A stretch of 64,000 nt of DNA, from assembly GCF_047511655.1 (NCBI RefSeq), contig NC_133389.1, positions 25,488,501 to 25,552,500 of the forward strand. Reading direction: 5' to 3'. Shown here piece after piece: positions 43,521-54,910 of this stretch. Each line of letters opens with the position of its first letter. Positions within the stretch are counted from its first letter, which is position 1. The translations under genes were made by a program, and so were the position numbers. The notes below the pieces were generated by a model. The model had not been told where the DNA came from. It was given only the letters and a program-made list of their open reading frames with translations, and made no database searches. The stretch comes from Castor canadensis (Eukaryota > Chordata > Mammalia > Rodentia > Castoridae).

Positions 43521-44650
43521 TTCTCCTCTAAAAAGTGCTATATTAGGAGTCATAATCATTCTTAAAGAATTTCTCCTTGGCAAAATATTAATTTGATCTT
43601 TAGACTTTCAAATCTTTGGACTTTCCTGTTAGGATCAGTGGTTTTCATGAGTGAAGATAATAATTGTAAACTTCTGAGATTGTGGTAAATCACTAGTTTG
43701 CCTTGTAATAAACATGTTGATAAATATGCATGCTACTAAATTCCACTAAATGGGAGGTTTGCTTTAAAAAATAGTTTACAGCATCTAAAAAGACAGGAAA
43801 TCAATTTTAGAGGACCTTAAACTTTTTACCCATTGTGATTCACTTTCTGGTAGATTTTTGCAATATTATTTTACAAATAAAGAGAAGTTACTGGAAAACA
43901 AATTGTTTGGGAGAATGTGGGAATTTGGTCTAAAGACTGGTTAATGCGGGGATTGGTGCATCCGTTTCAGCTGACATTGTTTGGAAAATTACATGAAATG
44001 TTGCAGATGATAAATGTTTACAATTTGCATCCACATTGTTACTAACACAATAGCTGGTTAAATCCCTTGCCAGGAAGGTGAGCACACTGCAGGCCATCCA
44101 TGTTATTTATCAAGTGGGAAAATACATTATTCACAAATTTTAATTACTCCTGTGGCTCCAACAGCCTGAAAATGAAACATAAAAATGCGACCTTGGGGAA
44201 GTTTTGCTGTGCAATGACTTTAGTGCAAACCTGACTGGAGGGACCCAATGCCTCTATCACAATTACCTAAGGACCTGAATAAAGGAAGTTAATGGTTTCA
44301 AGCCAGGCCCTAGTGAAGAGTTGGCATATTTTAAAACTCATTTTATCCACTGTAAACTTAACAACTCCTACACATGACCCAAAACAAATAAACCAGAGAC
44401 CATACTGATAGGAAAACTGTATTTCATGTGCTTGTTTAAGGAGAGTTCTTCCAGGTCAAGGTTCAAATATTTTGCTAGACACTGGAAGAAATGCTTTCAT
44501 ATTCTCCTTACCTAGAGAAGATAACACTCTAGTTTTGCAAAATGAGCATCAAATTTGCTTCCAAAAATTAACTTACTAAAAAAATAATTTTTAGAAAGTT
44601 TTTAAGATAAAATTAAGTTTAAGAAAAAAAAACAAAGGATACTAAGAAGG
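43521..44650. other. Repeat-free block, candidate conserved noncoding element
   Basis: 43,860-44,330 lacks any repeat signature in a region that is otherwise nearly saturated. It has balanced composition and several intact homeobox-type TAATTA/ATTA cores, e.g. TTTTAATTACTCCTG. This is only suggestive; no alignment was possible. Confidence 0.3.
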
Positions 44651-44899
44651 ATTTGGTTTTTTTTTTTTTCTTGTTAGGAGTCTTGTAACTTCCAGTGCCC
44701 TGAGGGAGAGCTTTTGGCAGAGAGATTTATTATTAGGTACTCAGGGGTAAAAGGAACCATCAAGACACTGCCTAGAAAATTAAGCTAGACTTCCAGCCCT
44801 CAAAGTAAGACTCAGAGGATTGCAATGCCAGAAGGGTTGGGAGTACACTTGGTGAGAAATACCGTATCAGAGATTTTTTAATTTAAACCACAATACAGG

Positions 44900-45645
44900 C
44901 CACCAATTACCATGACACCCTTGAAATCCTATAACTCTTTATCCCAGACTTGCTCTGCCTGTAGCCCAGCAATGATGGCAACACTACCCTTCCAGTTGAG
45001 GTCAACAACCTTGGGTCACATGTTACTGTCTTCAAAGATGTTTCCCAAACCCCTTTGTTTGTTCTCACTTGCTTCTATTCCTACCTCCTACAGCCAGTTT
45101 TCAACACTTTTGTAACATCACTTTTTTGCTTCACTCAGGGATGGCTTTTCATTTCACACAAAATAATGCTAAAGTCCTTTGAATGACCTACAAAGTTCTG
45201 TGTGATCTGCTTTCAAGTTAGCCTTCACTCTAGAAGTGTTGCTCTTCCCCCAAATAACCACTTAACTAACTCTTTAACCTCCAAATCTGCACTCAGATTT
45301 CATCTTCTCCAAAAAGCTACCCTGGCCACCATGATTAAAACTATAGCCTGCCTCAGGCTTCTGCAGCTGAAATCCTCCTTAACTCTATTGCACACTTGCT
45401 TTTGGTTAGTTGACAGGGTTTTTGTTTGTTTGTTTGTTTGTTTGTTTTGTATAGCACTATCATTTTCTAACAATATTATATCTGGTGTTTAATTCTGTGT
45501 CCTCCCTGTAGAATGCACAAGTTCCATAGGAGCAAAGATCCCTTTTTGGTCACTCACGTATTCCAAATACTTAGAACAGCACCTGAGACTGAGTAGATAC
45601 TAAAAAATTATCTGTTGGATAAATAAACAAACATATCCATATTTT
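44900..45645 (+). mobile_element. L2 (sense), 3' end
   Basis: TACAAAGTTCTGTGTGATCT, TCAGATTTCATCTTCTCCAA, AAAGCTACCCTGGCCACCAT, GAATGCACAAGTTCCATAGG, TTAGAACAGCACCTGAGACT and GTTGGATAAATAAA follow the L2 consensus to its 3' end. A (GTTT)n run at 45418-45446 interrupts it. Confidence 0.85.
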
Positions 45646-45944
45646 GTCTGGGAAGAAAATGAGGCTTAGGCAGGGTAAGTAGTTTTGTCAAGCTAAAAAA
45701 GTAACAACTTTCCTTTGGTACATGTTCCCAGGGTCTCTGAATAACATATTCTGTGGGTGAGGTTATTACAGCACAATGGTATTTTTGTCAGTATAGAAAA
45801 TAATGAGAGATGCTGAGTTGAATTGGTGAACCTCAGAAGTTAGAAAAACCAGAATTTCTCAATGATTAAAGACAGGCAGCAAATTCAAAGTAGAGTAGAA
45901 TACAGGAGAATAAAGATCTCAAGTCAGCCTATATCTTCCAAAAT
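45646..45944. other. Intergenic DNA, possible MIR trace
   Basis: GAAAATGAGGCTTAGGCAGG near 45656 resembles an antisense MIR core. The rest is unassigned. Confidence 0.35.
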
Positions 45945-46145
45945 AAGAGCAGAAGCCATGTACTCACACCTACAATCCTAGCTACTCAGGAGCAGAGATC
46001 AGAAGGCTCGTGGTTCAAAGCCAGCCCAGGCAAATAGTTCACAAGACACTATCTCAAAAATACCCAACACAAAAACAAGCTGGTGGAGGAGCTCAAGTGG
46101 TACAGCACCCACCTAGCAAATGTAAAACCCTGAGTTCCACCAAAA
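45945..46145 (+). mobile_element. Dimeric B1-ID composite SINE
   Basis: ACCTACAATCCTAGCTACTC, then CAAGACACTATCTCAAAAAT (7SL-like unit) followed by AAGCTGGTGGAGGAGCTCAA (ID unit) and CCCTGAGTTCCACC. Confidence 0.85.
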
Positions 46146-46249
46146 TGAGGACAGACATTAAGGAAACAGGAATGTAATTACTAGTGTCTTGATCTATCAA
46201 GTTTCTTTATGTAGTTTACTATTTGTCAAACATAAATTCAACATATATC

Positions 46250-46689
46250 AAAATCATGTTTATGTAATATAGTATCAGATTTCCTTTTTAACCATATAGA
46301 AGCACTTTCCTTAGCCTCTCTATCAAATACTATTCATTTATTTATTCCAGGTTAATTTTAGCATTTTTCTTCTTCCCTATCTCCTATAACTTGCCTTTTA
46401 TTTCCTCTAGTTTTGTTTTTTAATATCAATTTTTGCTGTTTTACTTATTTCATGTGGCATATGCCACATATTTCAATGGGCTTAACTTCTCATTTGGCCA
46501 ATTAATTTATATTTACTTTTTCAATTATTTGGCGATTATATATTGTTCTTCTTGACAGTATTTTTTAAAATCAGTTCCCTTCAAATTTGGGATTTGTGCT
46601 GATTTTTCCTCTTACATTTCAAAACCTGACCTTTTAAAACTGATTGCCTTCCTCTTTAAATTCTCAAGTAGCATTTTATTTATGTATTT
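46250..46689 (-). mobile_element. Ancient L1 ORF2-derived sequence (antisense)
   Basis: T-rich plus strand with AGGTTAATTTTAGCATTTTT, TTTTATTTCCTCTAGTTTTG and TTTCATGTGGCATATGCC, consistent with decayed antisense L1. Alternatives cannot be excluded. Confidence 0.4.
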
Positions 46690-46905
46690 ATTGTTTGGTG
46701 GTACTGGGGCTTGACCTCAAGACCTCATGCTTGCTAGGCAGGCAGTCTACCACTTGAGCCACTCTGTGAGCCCTTTTTTATGTTGGGTTTCCTCAGGATA
46801 GGGTCTCAGGGAACTATTTGCCTGGGTTGGCTTCAAACGGTGATCCGCCCGATCTCTGCCTCCTGAGTAGTCAGTTGTGAGTCACCAGTGCCCAGCAGTG
46901 TTCTA
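46690..46905 (-). mobile_element. Dimeric B1-ID composite SINE (antisense)
   Basis: GGTGGTACTGGGGCTTGACC and CTACCACTTGAGCCACTCTG (ID, reversed) are followed by GATAGGGTCTCAGGGAACTA and TGAGTCACCAGTGCCCAGCA (7SL-like unit, reversed). Confidence 0.88.
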
Positions 46906-47783
46906 TTTATGTCAGATAATTCCAACTAAAGTAATATTACTTTCCAATCTGCATGCATTTTATTTTTCTTGTCTTATTGTGGTTAAAATTCCCAGTATAT
47001 CAAAAGCGATTAAGAGTGTAGATATACTTTCCATGCTCCTAATCTTGGGGAGAAAACATTGAGTCTTTCACTATTAACTATATTAGCTATAGGGTTTTTG
47101 TTTTGGTTTGATACTTTTGTTTCTTTATTCATTTGTTTGAAGATTTTTTTAATCATAAATTGATTTTGTTATGTGATTTTTATGCATCTATTATTAGGAT
47201 TATGACTACTCTTTAGAATGCTGATGTGTTAGATTATATTGATTACTTTTTGAGATACAGTTCATCCATTTGAAGTGTGTAATCCTGTGGTTTTAGTATA
47301 TTCATAAGGTTTTTTTTTCTTTTATTCATATGTGCATACAATGTTTGGGTCATTTCTCCTCCCTCTCCCCCTTCCCCCCCACCCCCCTCACTTCCAAGAT
47401 TCACAAAGGTTTGAACCATCAGTACTAATTCCAGAAAATAGTCATCATTCCAAAGAGAAACTTCATACGTAACAGCAGCTGCTCCCTCTCTTCTTACTTG
47501 CATATTCTAGAATTTCATATAAATGGAATCAAAATATTTGGCATTTTATGACTTAGTTCTTTCGCTTAGCACAATTTTTTCAAGTTTATCTGTGTTGTAA
47601 TACCTATATCAGTATTTCATTCTTTTCATGGCTATATAATGTTCCACTGTATAGATAAGCATTTTGTTTATTCATCAATCAGTTGATGGGTAGTTGGGTT
47701 GTTTTCACTTGACTTTTATGAATAGCACTGCAATGAGCATTCCTGTACACGTTTAGTTTTGCTTTGTTTTCCACTGAAGGGTG
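46906..47783 (-). mobile_element. Ancient L1M fragment (antisense)
   Basis: TTTGAGATACAGTTCATCCA, TTTCATATAAATGGAATCAA, TTCATGGCTATATAATGTTC, TCAATCAGTTGATGGGTAGT and TGAATAGCACTGCAATGAGC are the standard antisense L1M 3' phrases. Confidence 0.85.
47308..47398 (-). mobile_element. L1 3' end (antisense), nested
   Basis: T-run, TTATTCATATGTGCATACAA and GTTTGGGTCATTTCTCCTCC interrupt the older L1M at 46906-47783. The same young subfamily as 35005-35140. Confidence 0.88.
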
Positions 47784-47784
47784 T

Positions 47785-47820
<36 letters not shown>
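47784..47820. repeat. (GT)n microsatellite
   Basis: About 18 GT units directly before the antisense ID element. Confidence 0.97.
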
Positions 47821-47827
<7 letters not shown>

Positions 47828-47955
47828 GGACTGAGCCCAAGGCCTTGCACATACCAGACAAGCACTCTACCACTGAGATACATCCTTCATCCTTTTTATT
47901 TTGCAACAGGGTCTAAGTTGCCCATGCTGGCCTCAAACTTGACATCCTCTTGCCT
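47821..47955 (-). mobile_element. ID plus truncated B1 (antisense)
   Basis: TTACTAGGGACTGAGCCCAA and CTACCACTGAGATACATCC (ID, reversed), then CAACAGGGTCTAAGTTGCCC (B1-like, reversed). Confidence 0.8.
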
Positions 47956-49310
47956 CTTAGTCAATCTACCCTTTTAATGGCTGTTTGATCTAGAGTGATG
48001 TCCCCCATTTCATTGCTGGTATCAGTAACTTGTATCTTCTTTGTCATTCTTGGTAAAGGTTTGTCAATTTTATTATTTTTCTAAGAGTTAGTTTCTTGTA
48101 TTGATTTTCTCTGCTTTTCCTGGTTTGATTCCCATTTATTTCTGCTTTTTATTTCTTCTACCTGCTTGTATGGGCTTATTTTGTTCTTCTTTTTCTAGTT
48201 TCTTCATTTTCTGAGGTAGGAGTTTAGTTTATTGAGAACTTTTTTTCTAACAATTTTCTCTCTGATCTCTGTTTTGCTGTGACCCACAAATTTTGATACA
48301 TTAATTTTCATTTTTATTCAATGACCCATGATTAGTTATAAATGTGTTGTGTAATTTCCACATATTTAAAGATTTTCTTATTTTCTTTCCATAACTGATT
48401 TCTCATTTGGCTTTATTACCGTCAGGGAGCATACTCTGTGCATATGAATAACACTTGAGAAGAAGGTACACTCTATTGTTGTTGGGTGGAGTAGTACGTA
48501 AATGTCAGTTAGAGCCTATGAACTGATGGTGTTGTTTGGTTCTATTTTTTTTTCTTTTTTTTTTTACTAATTAGTAAGAGGCATGTTGAAGTCCTCAGCT
48601 ACATTTGTGGATTTTTCTACTTCTACTTTCAGATTTATCACATTTTTAATTTTTGCCACGTGTATATTTTGCTTGTTTGTTTCTTTTTGGAGACAGGGTC
48701 TCACTATATAGCCCAGGTTAGCCTCAAATTCACAGTATTCTTCCTTTAGCCTCCCACATGCTGGGAGGACCAGCATGGACCACCACACTCACTTTGCCAT
48801 GCATATTTTGCAGCTTTATTGTTTGGTGCATACATACTTAGGACAACTGTGTTACCTTTGTGAATTGATCCTCATTTTAAGAGCATCTTTGTAGGTTTCT
48901 GCTACAGAGTATATAAGTAATACAAAGTAAATATTGTAAAGGTACAAACCAGAGTTTTGTTTTTTAGTAGGCTTGAGTTTTTAAAGAAGTTTTAGATACC
49001 TAGAGAAACTGAATGGAAAGTGCAGAGTTCCCATATATTCCTTCCCCACATATGCACAGCCCACCAACACTATCTATACACCATACCACAGTGGTACATT
49101 CACTACAATCCAAGAACCTACACTGATACATCATTGCCACTCAAAGTTCATGGTTTACATTAGGATTCACTCTTGGTGTTATATATTTTTGTGGGGTTTG
49201 ATCAATGTATAATGACATATCCACGTTTATAGAATCAGACTGGTTTCACTGGCATAAAAATCCTTTATGCTCTGCCTATTCACTTCTCCCCTAACCCCTG
49301 GAAAAAAAAC
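47956..49310 (-). mobile_element. Ancient L1M ORF2 and related fragments (antisense)
   Basis: AAAGGTTTGTCAATTTTATT, CTTCTTTTTCTAGTTTCTTC, TGTTGTGTAATTTCCACATA, TTGTTGTTGGGTGGAGTAGT and, from 48960, AGAGTTCCCATATATTCCTT and GATACATCATTGCCACTCAA are antisense L1M phrases. A B1 interrupts it at 48680-48795. Confidence 0.85.
48680..48795 (-). mobile_element. B1-like SINE (antisense)
   Basis: TTTTTGGAGACAGGGTCTCA, CTATATAGCCCAGGTTAGCC and TGCTGGGAGGACCAGCATGG. Confidence 0.92.
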
Positions 49311-49346
49311 CACTAATATTTTTCTTGTTTTCTAATAAACACAAAA

Positions 49347-49860
49347 AGCCTGTAATCCCAGCTACTCAGGAGGGCTGGGTGTCATTACCACGACAAATTT
49401 AGAGAAGGAAGGATTTATTTTGGCTCACAGTTTCAGAGGTTACAGTCCATGGTCAGCTGGCTCCATTGTGCCTGGGCTTGTACTGAGGCAAAACATTATG
49501 GTGGAAGGGCATGGAGGAGCAAAGTTGCTCATCTCAAGGCAGCCATAAAGCAGAGAAAGTAAAAGTGAGATAGAGAGAGAGAGAGAAATTTGCACTGGTG
49601 GGCTGCTGCTTTTCTCTTTTGTTCCACCCAGGTCCCCAAACTACCAGACATTGGGCCCACATTCAGAGGTCCAACAACCTGCTGATCTTCTCTGGAAACA
49701 CCTCATACACAGACCTGGAAGTGTGCCTTACTAATCTCCTAGGCATCTCTCAACCTAGTCAACTTGACAATCAAGATTAACCATCACATTGAGGCAGGAG
49801 GATTGCAAATTCAATGCCAGCCTGGGCTACACAGTGAAATTCCAACTGGAGGAAAAGGAG
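49347..49860 (+). mobile_element. B1-like SINE split by a solo LTR
   Basis: The left piece CCTGTAATCCCAGCTACTCA(GGAG) at 49347-49379 continues as GAGGCAGGAGGATTGCAAAT and CAGCCTGGGCTACACAGTGA at 49789-49860. Joined, they give the normal B1 order, so the LTR is the later arrival. Confidence 0.88.
49380..49788 (-). mobile_element. MaLR/ERVL-type solo LTR (antisense) inside a B1
   Basis: On the minus strand it starts TGTGATGGTTAATCTTGATT and ends in CA, 409 bp. Flanking CTGGG and TTGAG are one change each from the B1 sequence CTGAG, giving a 5-bp duplication. It is the same family as 34791-35349, in the opposite orientation. Confidence 0.88.
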
Positions 49861-50009
49861 GCGGAGGAGGAGGAGCATATAAAATGAGGGCTGAAATGCA
49901 GAAGACCTTGTCAATTTAAGCAATTTGGATATTATCCTAAGAACAACAAGAAGGGTTTTGAGCAAGAAAATGAAAAGAGTAAACCTGAATTAAAATCCTC
50001 CAACAAGGC

Positions 50010-50332
50010 TGGGTTCACACGACTCATGCCTATATCCTAGCTGCTTGAGAGGCTGAGATCAGGAGGTTCACATTTCAAGGCCAGCCTTGAACTGGAAGTT
50101 CATAAGAACCCATCTCAACCAATAGCTGGATGTGGTGGTGCACAACTATCATCCCAGCAACTGCAGTCAGCTTAAAATAGGAGGATCGCAGTCCAGGCCA
50201 GCCTGGACAAAAAGTGAGACCCTACCCTATCTACAAAATAACCACAGCAAAAAAGAATGGAGGTGTGGCTCAACTGAGGACCTGCCTCACAAGTGCTGAG
50301 CCCTGAATTCAAATCCCAGTACTGAAAAAAAA
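50010..50332 (+). mobile_element. Trimeric B1-B1-ID composite SINE
   Basis: The first 7SL-like unit runs 50010-50120 (GCTGCTTGAGAGGCTGAGAT). The second runs 50125-50250 (GCTGGATGTGGTGGTGCACA, then GACAAAAAGTGAGACCCTAC). The ID unit runs 50255-50325 (GAGGTGTGGCTCAACTGAGG, then CCCTGAATTCAAATCCCAGT), followed by an A-tail. Confidence 0.87.
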
Positions 50333-50959
50333 ATCCAACTGCAATGTGGAAAACAACTTGGAGAGGAGCAAACTAGATGGAAAAATATATGGGGGTAGTA
50401 ATTGTAATAGTTCATCCAGTGATGAACTATAAACTGAAGTAATGATGATTCTGAACTGTTTTTACTCTCACCACTTCTGACACCAAATATGTGTTTCATT
50501 TTCACACCAAATAATTCTCCAACTTTCCAGAAACAAACTGAGTTTCTTACATTCAATTCTGACACTCACTACTCTGAGGTAGCATAGACCCAACAAGTTA
50601 ACAGCTCAGTCCCACAAGATTCCACCCTTTATATGTCAATTGCAAGTTTTAGGTGCCCAAGGTATCCACATTTCTGTCCAACTTGGCTGAAACATCAGAG
50701 GTTCCCACCACCCATCCTCAATGTGAAAATTCGAACAGTTCACAGAACTCAGGAAAGTGTTTTTCTTAGTTAGTATCAATGGCTTACAATAAAGGACACA
50801 GATGTACAAGTACCTTGGGCAACGCTGGAATGGTCTTACACACAGGCTTCTGTTCTAGTAGAGTTCTGTTCCAGCACATGTATGATTTCACTAACTTGGA
50901 AGTTCTCAGAACACCATCATTTAGGGTTTGGGTTTGTTGTCATTGTCCTTGCATGTTTG
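50333..50959. other. Intergenic DNA, nothing recognised
   Basis: No feature supported. Confidence 0.4.
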
Positions 50960-51160
50960 TTTCAAGACAGGGTCTCGCTATATAGCCTAGGTTGGCCTTG
51001 AACTCACAATCCTCCTGCCTCACCTCCTGAGTGCTAGGATAAAAGGTGTGCTACCACCTTGCTAATTTGTTTGTTTAGGTGGTGCTGGGGATTAAATTCA
51101 GGGCTTTGTACACTCTTGGCAAGTGCTCTACCTTGAGCTACACCCCAAGTCCATTTAGGG
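50960..51160 (-). mobile_element. B1-like SINE followed by an ID SINE, both antisense
   Basis: CAAGACAGGGTCTCGCTATA to GGTGTGCTACCACCTTG (B1) is followed by GTGGTGCTGGGGATTAAATT and CTACCTTGAGCTACACCCC (ID). The order is the reverse of the B1-ID dimers, so these are two separate insertions. Confidence 0.85.
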
Positions 51161-51999
51161 TTTTTTTATGAGGGTTTACATGTAAGTATGATAAATTATT
51201 AACTCAAACTCTAGCACCACTCCCATTCTCAGAGGTTATGGGGTGGGGCTGAAAGTTTCAAACTTCTAATCAACGTTTAGTCTTTATAGTAATTAGTCCT
51301 CATCCTGAAGCTAAGGGACTACCTAGGAGTTACCTCATTAGAGCAAAAGATACTCCTATCACTCACAAAATCCCAAGAGATTTATGAAAGATGCTCCTAA
51401 AAGCCTTATCACTCAGGAAATTACAAGAGTTTTGGGAAATGCACCAAGAATCAGGGACAAAAACCAAATATCTATTTCTTATTATGTAATTACAGTTGTA
51501 AATCTGCAGAGAAATAGATGGATTTGAGAATGGGGAGGTATGACTCATGGGACCTCTTCCTTGCCTAGCTAAGTCAAGAATGTCTTCCAGGCTTTGGGGC
51601 AAAGGAACTGAGTAGATAATGGTGCTACCTGGTACTAAGCTAAAAAGCAAATTTTCACTGAGATTTTAGTTTGGTAGTAGAGCTTACATTGAGATTGAAT
51701 TTAAAATGCCAAGTGAAGATACTCATAAAGCAATGGGATTTGTGGATCTGGAAATTGTAAGAACCCTTGGGAATGGTGAGGATCTTTTAGATTGAAGAGT
51801 ATGGAGTAAGCAAGCCTGAAATAAAGCCTTGATGGATACTACAATGTGAGTGATAACAATACACAGCCTGCAAAGTGACCACTGGCACAACAATGGAAAT
51901 GGAAGTAGGAGGAAGTCAAAGAAGAGAAAGCTTTCAGAAGCAGCCAATAGTACCAAGTCCTGCAGGAACTTGATAAAGCTCAAGAAGAATAAAAATCGC
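51161..51999. other. Intergenic DNA, nothing recognised with confidence
   Basis: No feature supported. The plus frame at 51850-52053 is Lys/Arg-rich by composition. Confidence 0.4.
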
Positions 52000-52442
52000 T
52001 CATTGAAGCCAGACACCAGTAGCTCATGCCTATTAATCTTGGCTCATGCCTAGCTTCTTGGATGAGGAGAATCATAGTTCAAGGCTAGGCCAAGCAAAAA
52101 GTTTGGAGGACCCACCCCTCAACTAACAGCTAGCCGGGTGCAGTGGTACTCATCTCAAGCTATGTGGGAGACTGAGATTAGGAGGATATCTGTTCTAGGC
52201 CAGCTCTGGCAAAAGAGTATGGTGACCCTATATGAACAGAAAAAAGCTGGGCAGGGTGGCACGCACTGGTCATCCCAGTTGCAGCAAGAAGCATAAAACA
52301 GGTTCACGGTTCAGGTCAGTATGGGTTAAAAAGTGAGACCCTATCTCCCAAATAACTAGAGCAAAAAAGGCTGGAGGCGTGGCTGTCTAGCAAGCACAAA
52401 ACCCTAAGATCAAACTCAATACTGCCAAAACAATAACAAAAA
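52000..52442 (+). mobile_element. Tandem of three 7SL-like units and an ID unit
   Basis: 52005-52130 is unit 1 (CCAGTAGCTCATGCCTATTA), 52133-52240 unit 2 (GCCGGGTGCAGTGGTACTCA), 52245-52365 unit 3 (GCTGGGCAGGGTGGCACGCA, then AAAAGTGAGACCCTATCTCC). 52366-52425 is the ID unit (GGCTGGAGGCGTGGCTGTCT) with an A-rich tail. The order is the same as at 29022-29510. Confidence 0.83.
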
Positions 52443-52565
52443 CAATTGCTCATTGAATTTAGGAACCAGGTTAGAATAATCTCAATATAGCTGCATAGCA
52501 ATATGTAGTAAAGAAACAGACTGAATGCAGACAGCTGATTGGAGAAGTTGATTTAAGAGTAGAAA

Positions 52566-52612
52566 CGACAAGTGTGAAGCCCTGAGTTCAAACCCCAGTA
52601 CCACCAAAAAAA
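52566..52612 (+). mobile_element. 5'-truncated ID SINE
   Basis: GACAAGTGTGAAGCCCTGAG then TTCAAACCCCAGTACCACCA and an A-run. The flanking AAGAGTAGAAA on both sides is the target duplication. Confidence 0.88.
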
Positions 52613-52629
52613 AGAGTAGAAAAGAGAGG

Positions 52630-54127
52630 GTGGAAACAAGAGCGAGGTGTGGTATCAAGGAAGATACTGTTAATATAAGAGATTTAAGCATGTTTATGTG
52701 ACAATTTGGGGCATCCACCAGAGTGTGGAAGGTCAGAATTCCAGGTAACACATACTATTCGGCAGCAGTAAGGAGCCATTTCAAGCAGGAGAATACCATG
52801 TTCCTGATCCTGCTGTGAGAACAGTGTTGGAGTTGGGTACTGCTGACCCAACTCTAAAAAACCGCATCCTGCCTTAAAATGAAGTATGTGTTTAGTTTGG
52901 GCTTCTAGGTGAGGGGGTCAGCAGAACCTTTCCCCACGCGTTCGTAGCAGTCTTCATGGTATCACTTCAAAGTCGTCTGTTTTCCTATAAACTATCTTGT
53001 TTCAAAACATCCTCACAAACATCTTGTTAAACTTTGTCTGATTTGCAGTTGTTCCAATCTTAATACTATAATTTAAAGAATCGATTTAAAGAGTTGGGTT
53101 TGGTAATCAATCTGTTATTTGATACAGGGTAGCCAATTCTGTAGTTTATTATTATAAACTTATTATATCCTTTAAACAACTCTTCTGCCTCAGTGTATCA
53201 AACTGCATCATAAACAGCATCATAGGAATAAAAGAGAAATCCTACTCAGGTGCAAAATTAATATGTTGTACAGTTGGGGGAGGGTAGGAGGGACTGAGTT
53301 GTTTGATGGATTTAAATGAAAGAGCCCCAGTCATACATTTATAGCAAAAGCAAATCTTAAAGTTGCCTCATAAGCAAGATTTAATACAAGACAATAAATT
53401 TAGACCCAACTGGGAAGGTCGGTGAACTTCAATATCTCCTGCCTTATTCATAAATCACAATATTGATCACATATAAATTAATGCATGAATGCATATATTT
53501 GTGGATAGGAACACCTGAAACCTCATTTATTATGTGAAAATGAAATAGAAAGCAATTTTTTTATTATGAGCAACTAAATTAAACCATTAGCATTTTTAAA
53601 AATCTTAAATTAATCTTATCTTTGTGTAAATCTAATCTAAATGAATCTAGTCTTTACAACTTCCCCTTCTCAATGGTGGACTAACACTCCTGCTTTTGTT
53701 TTGGGTCCTTGGGATGAGAATTTAAGATTAAGGGGTGAAACTTAAATGCCAATTCATGAAAAGAGGGACTGCCAAGAGTTTCTATTTTAATTTTACTTAT
53801 TTCTTTCCAATAACCAATATATCCTGGAAGTGGCCACTGCATGTTTTCTTTGGCTTTCTCCCTTGATTAGATTTGCTTTTGTAGAAACTCTACTCTTTAA
53901 ATAATAAACTGAAACATCAGGCAGCAATCATTTTTACATATTCTAAAAGTAAATGATGTCTAGTTAGTCATTTATTCAGTATTAACACTGGTACATTTTT
54001 TAAAATGCAGTTCTTTTATTAGGACACCATGAAATATAACCTTGGGGCATATCTCAAAAACAGTGTACAAGTAACAAATCAGGGAAGAGCATACCTAATT
54101 GGAAAAGATAACATTTCAGTAGAATTA
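52630..54127. other. AT-rich DNA, mostly repeat-free; candidate conserved noncoding block
   Basis: 52,640-52,760 may be decayed ancient repeat. From about 52,930 to 53,900 I recognise no repeat, which is unusual for this window. It holds clustered homeodomain-like AATTAATGCATGAATGCAT at 53475-53495. Function unknown. Confidence 0.3.
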
Positions 54128-54200
54128 ATAGCAAGACTTCCTAGCAAGTGTGCAGCTCTGAATTCAAACCTCACTGTTGGGGAAAAAAAAAAAAAAACTT
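54128..54200 (+). mobile_element. Degenerate ID-type SINE
   Basis: AAGACTTCCTAGCAAGTGTG then TCTGAATTCAAACCTCACTG and a 15-A tail; the 5' part is decayed. Confidence 0.75.
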
Positions 54201-54685
54201 TCTGTAAACTCCAACCCTAGAACAAGAGTCAACTTAGGAACAACCTGTATAGCTTTTGAAAAAACATGTCTCAGCCCCTACCCCAAGTGTACTAAGTCCA
54301 AGTATTTATAGTGTGCCACTCCCCAGTTTGCATGTACCTAATTTTTAAAGGCCTTCGATGTAAGCCAGAGCTTACAGCTATAAACGAGTTGTTGGGAAGC
54401 AACATAAAGTTATATGAGAGTTAGGGAAACTTTGGAGTAACAGGAAAGGTTTAGTGTTAGCTAAATTCTCCAAAATTTGACTAGAGGGGTGAAGTAAGTT
54501 GAAGGATTGTGCAAATGACCCTGTGGGCACAAAATAGAGTAATGGAAGCCATAGTTCAGCCTTCTCTTGTACATCCTAGACAACTCGTTCAATTAAAGTT
54601 GACTCATAGGAAACAGGTTTGAGGCAAAAAGATTTAATGAATAAATCCAATATAGAAGGGGCTTAAGCCATACTTCAAAAATTAA
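54201..54685. other. Intergenic DNA, nothing recognised
   Basis: No feature supported. Confidence 0.4.
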
Positions 54686-54751
54686 GAGGTCTACATGTAT
54701 GAAAATGTCATAATAAAACCTATTATTTTGTACAATAAAAAAAAAATCAAG
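54686..54751 (+). mobile_element. L1 3' end fragment (sense)
   Basis: CATGTATGAAAATGTCATAA then TAAAACCTATTATTTTGTAC and an A-run: the terminal L1 3' UTR pattern. Confidence 0.8.
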
Positions 54752-54891
54752 GTCTAGAGCCATTAGTAGTTACTGAGTCCCTAAAATGTGGCAAACTGAA
54801 TTAGCATATACTCTAAGTGAAAAATAAATATTGCTTTCAAAGACAGCATAAAAAACACATAGAATACAGTAATTGTGAAATGACAATATAG

Positions 54892-54910
54892 TGTATATAT
54901 ATATATATAA
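54892..54910. repeat. (TA)n microsatellite
   Basis: TGTATATATATATATATAA. Confidence 0.93.
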
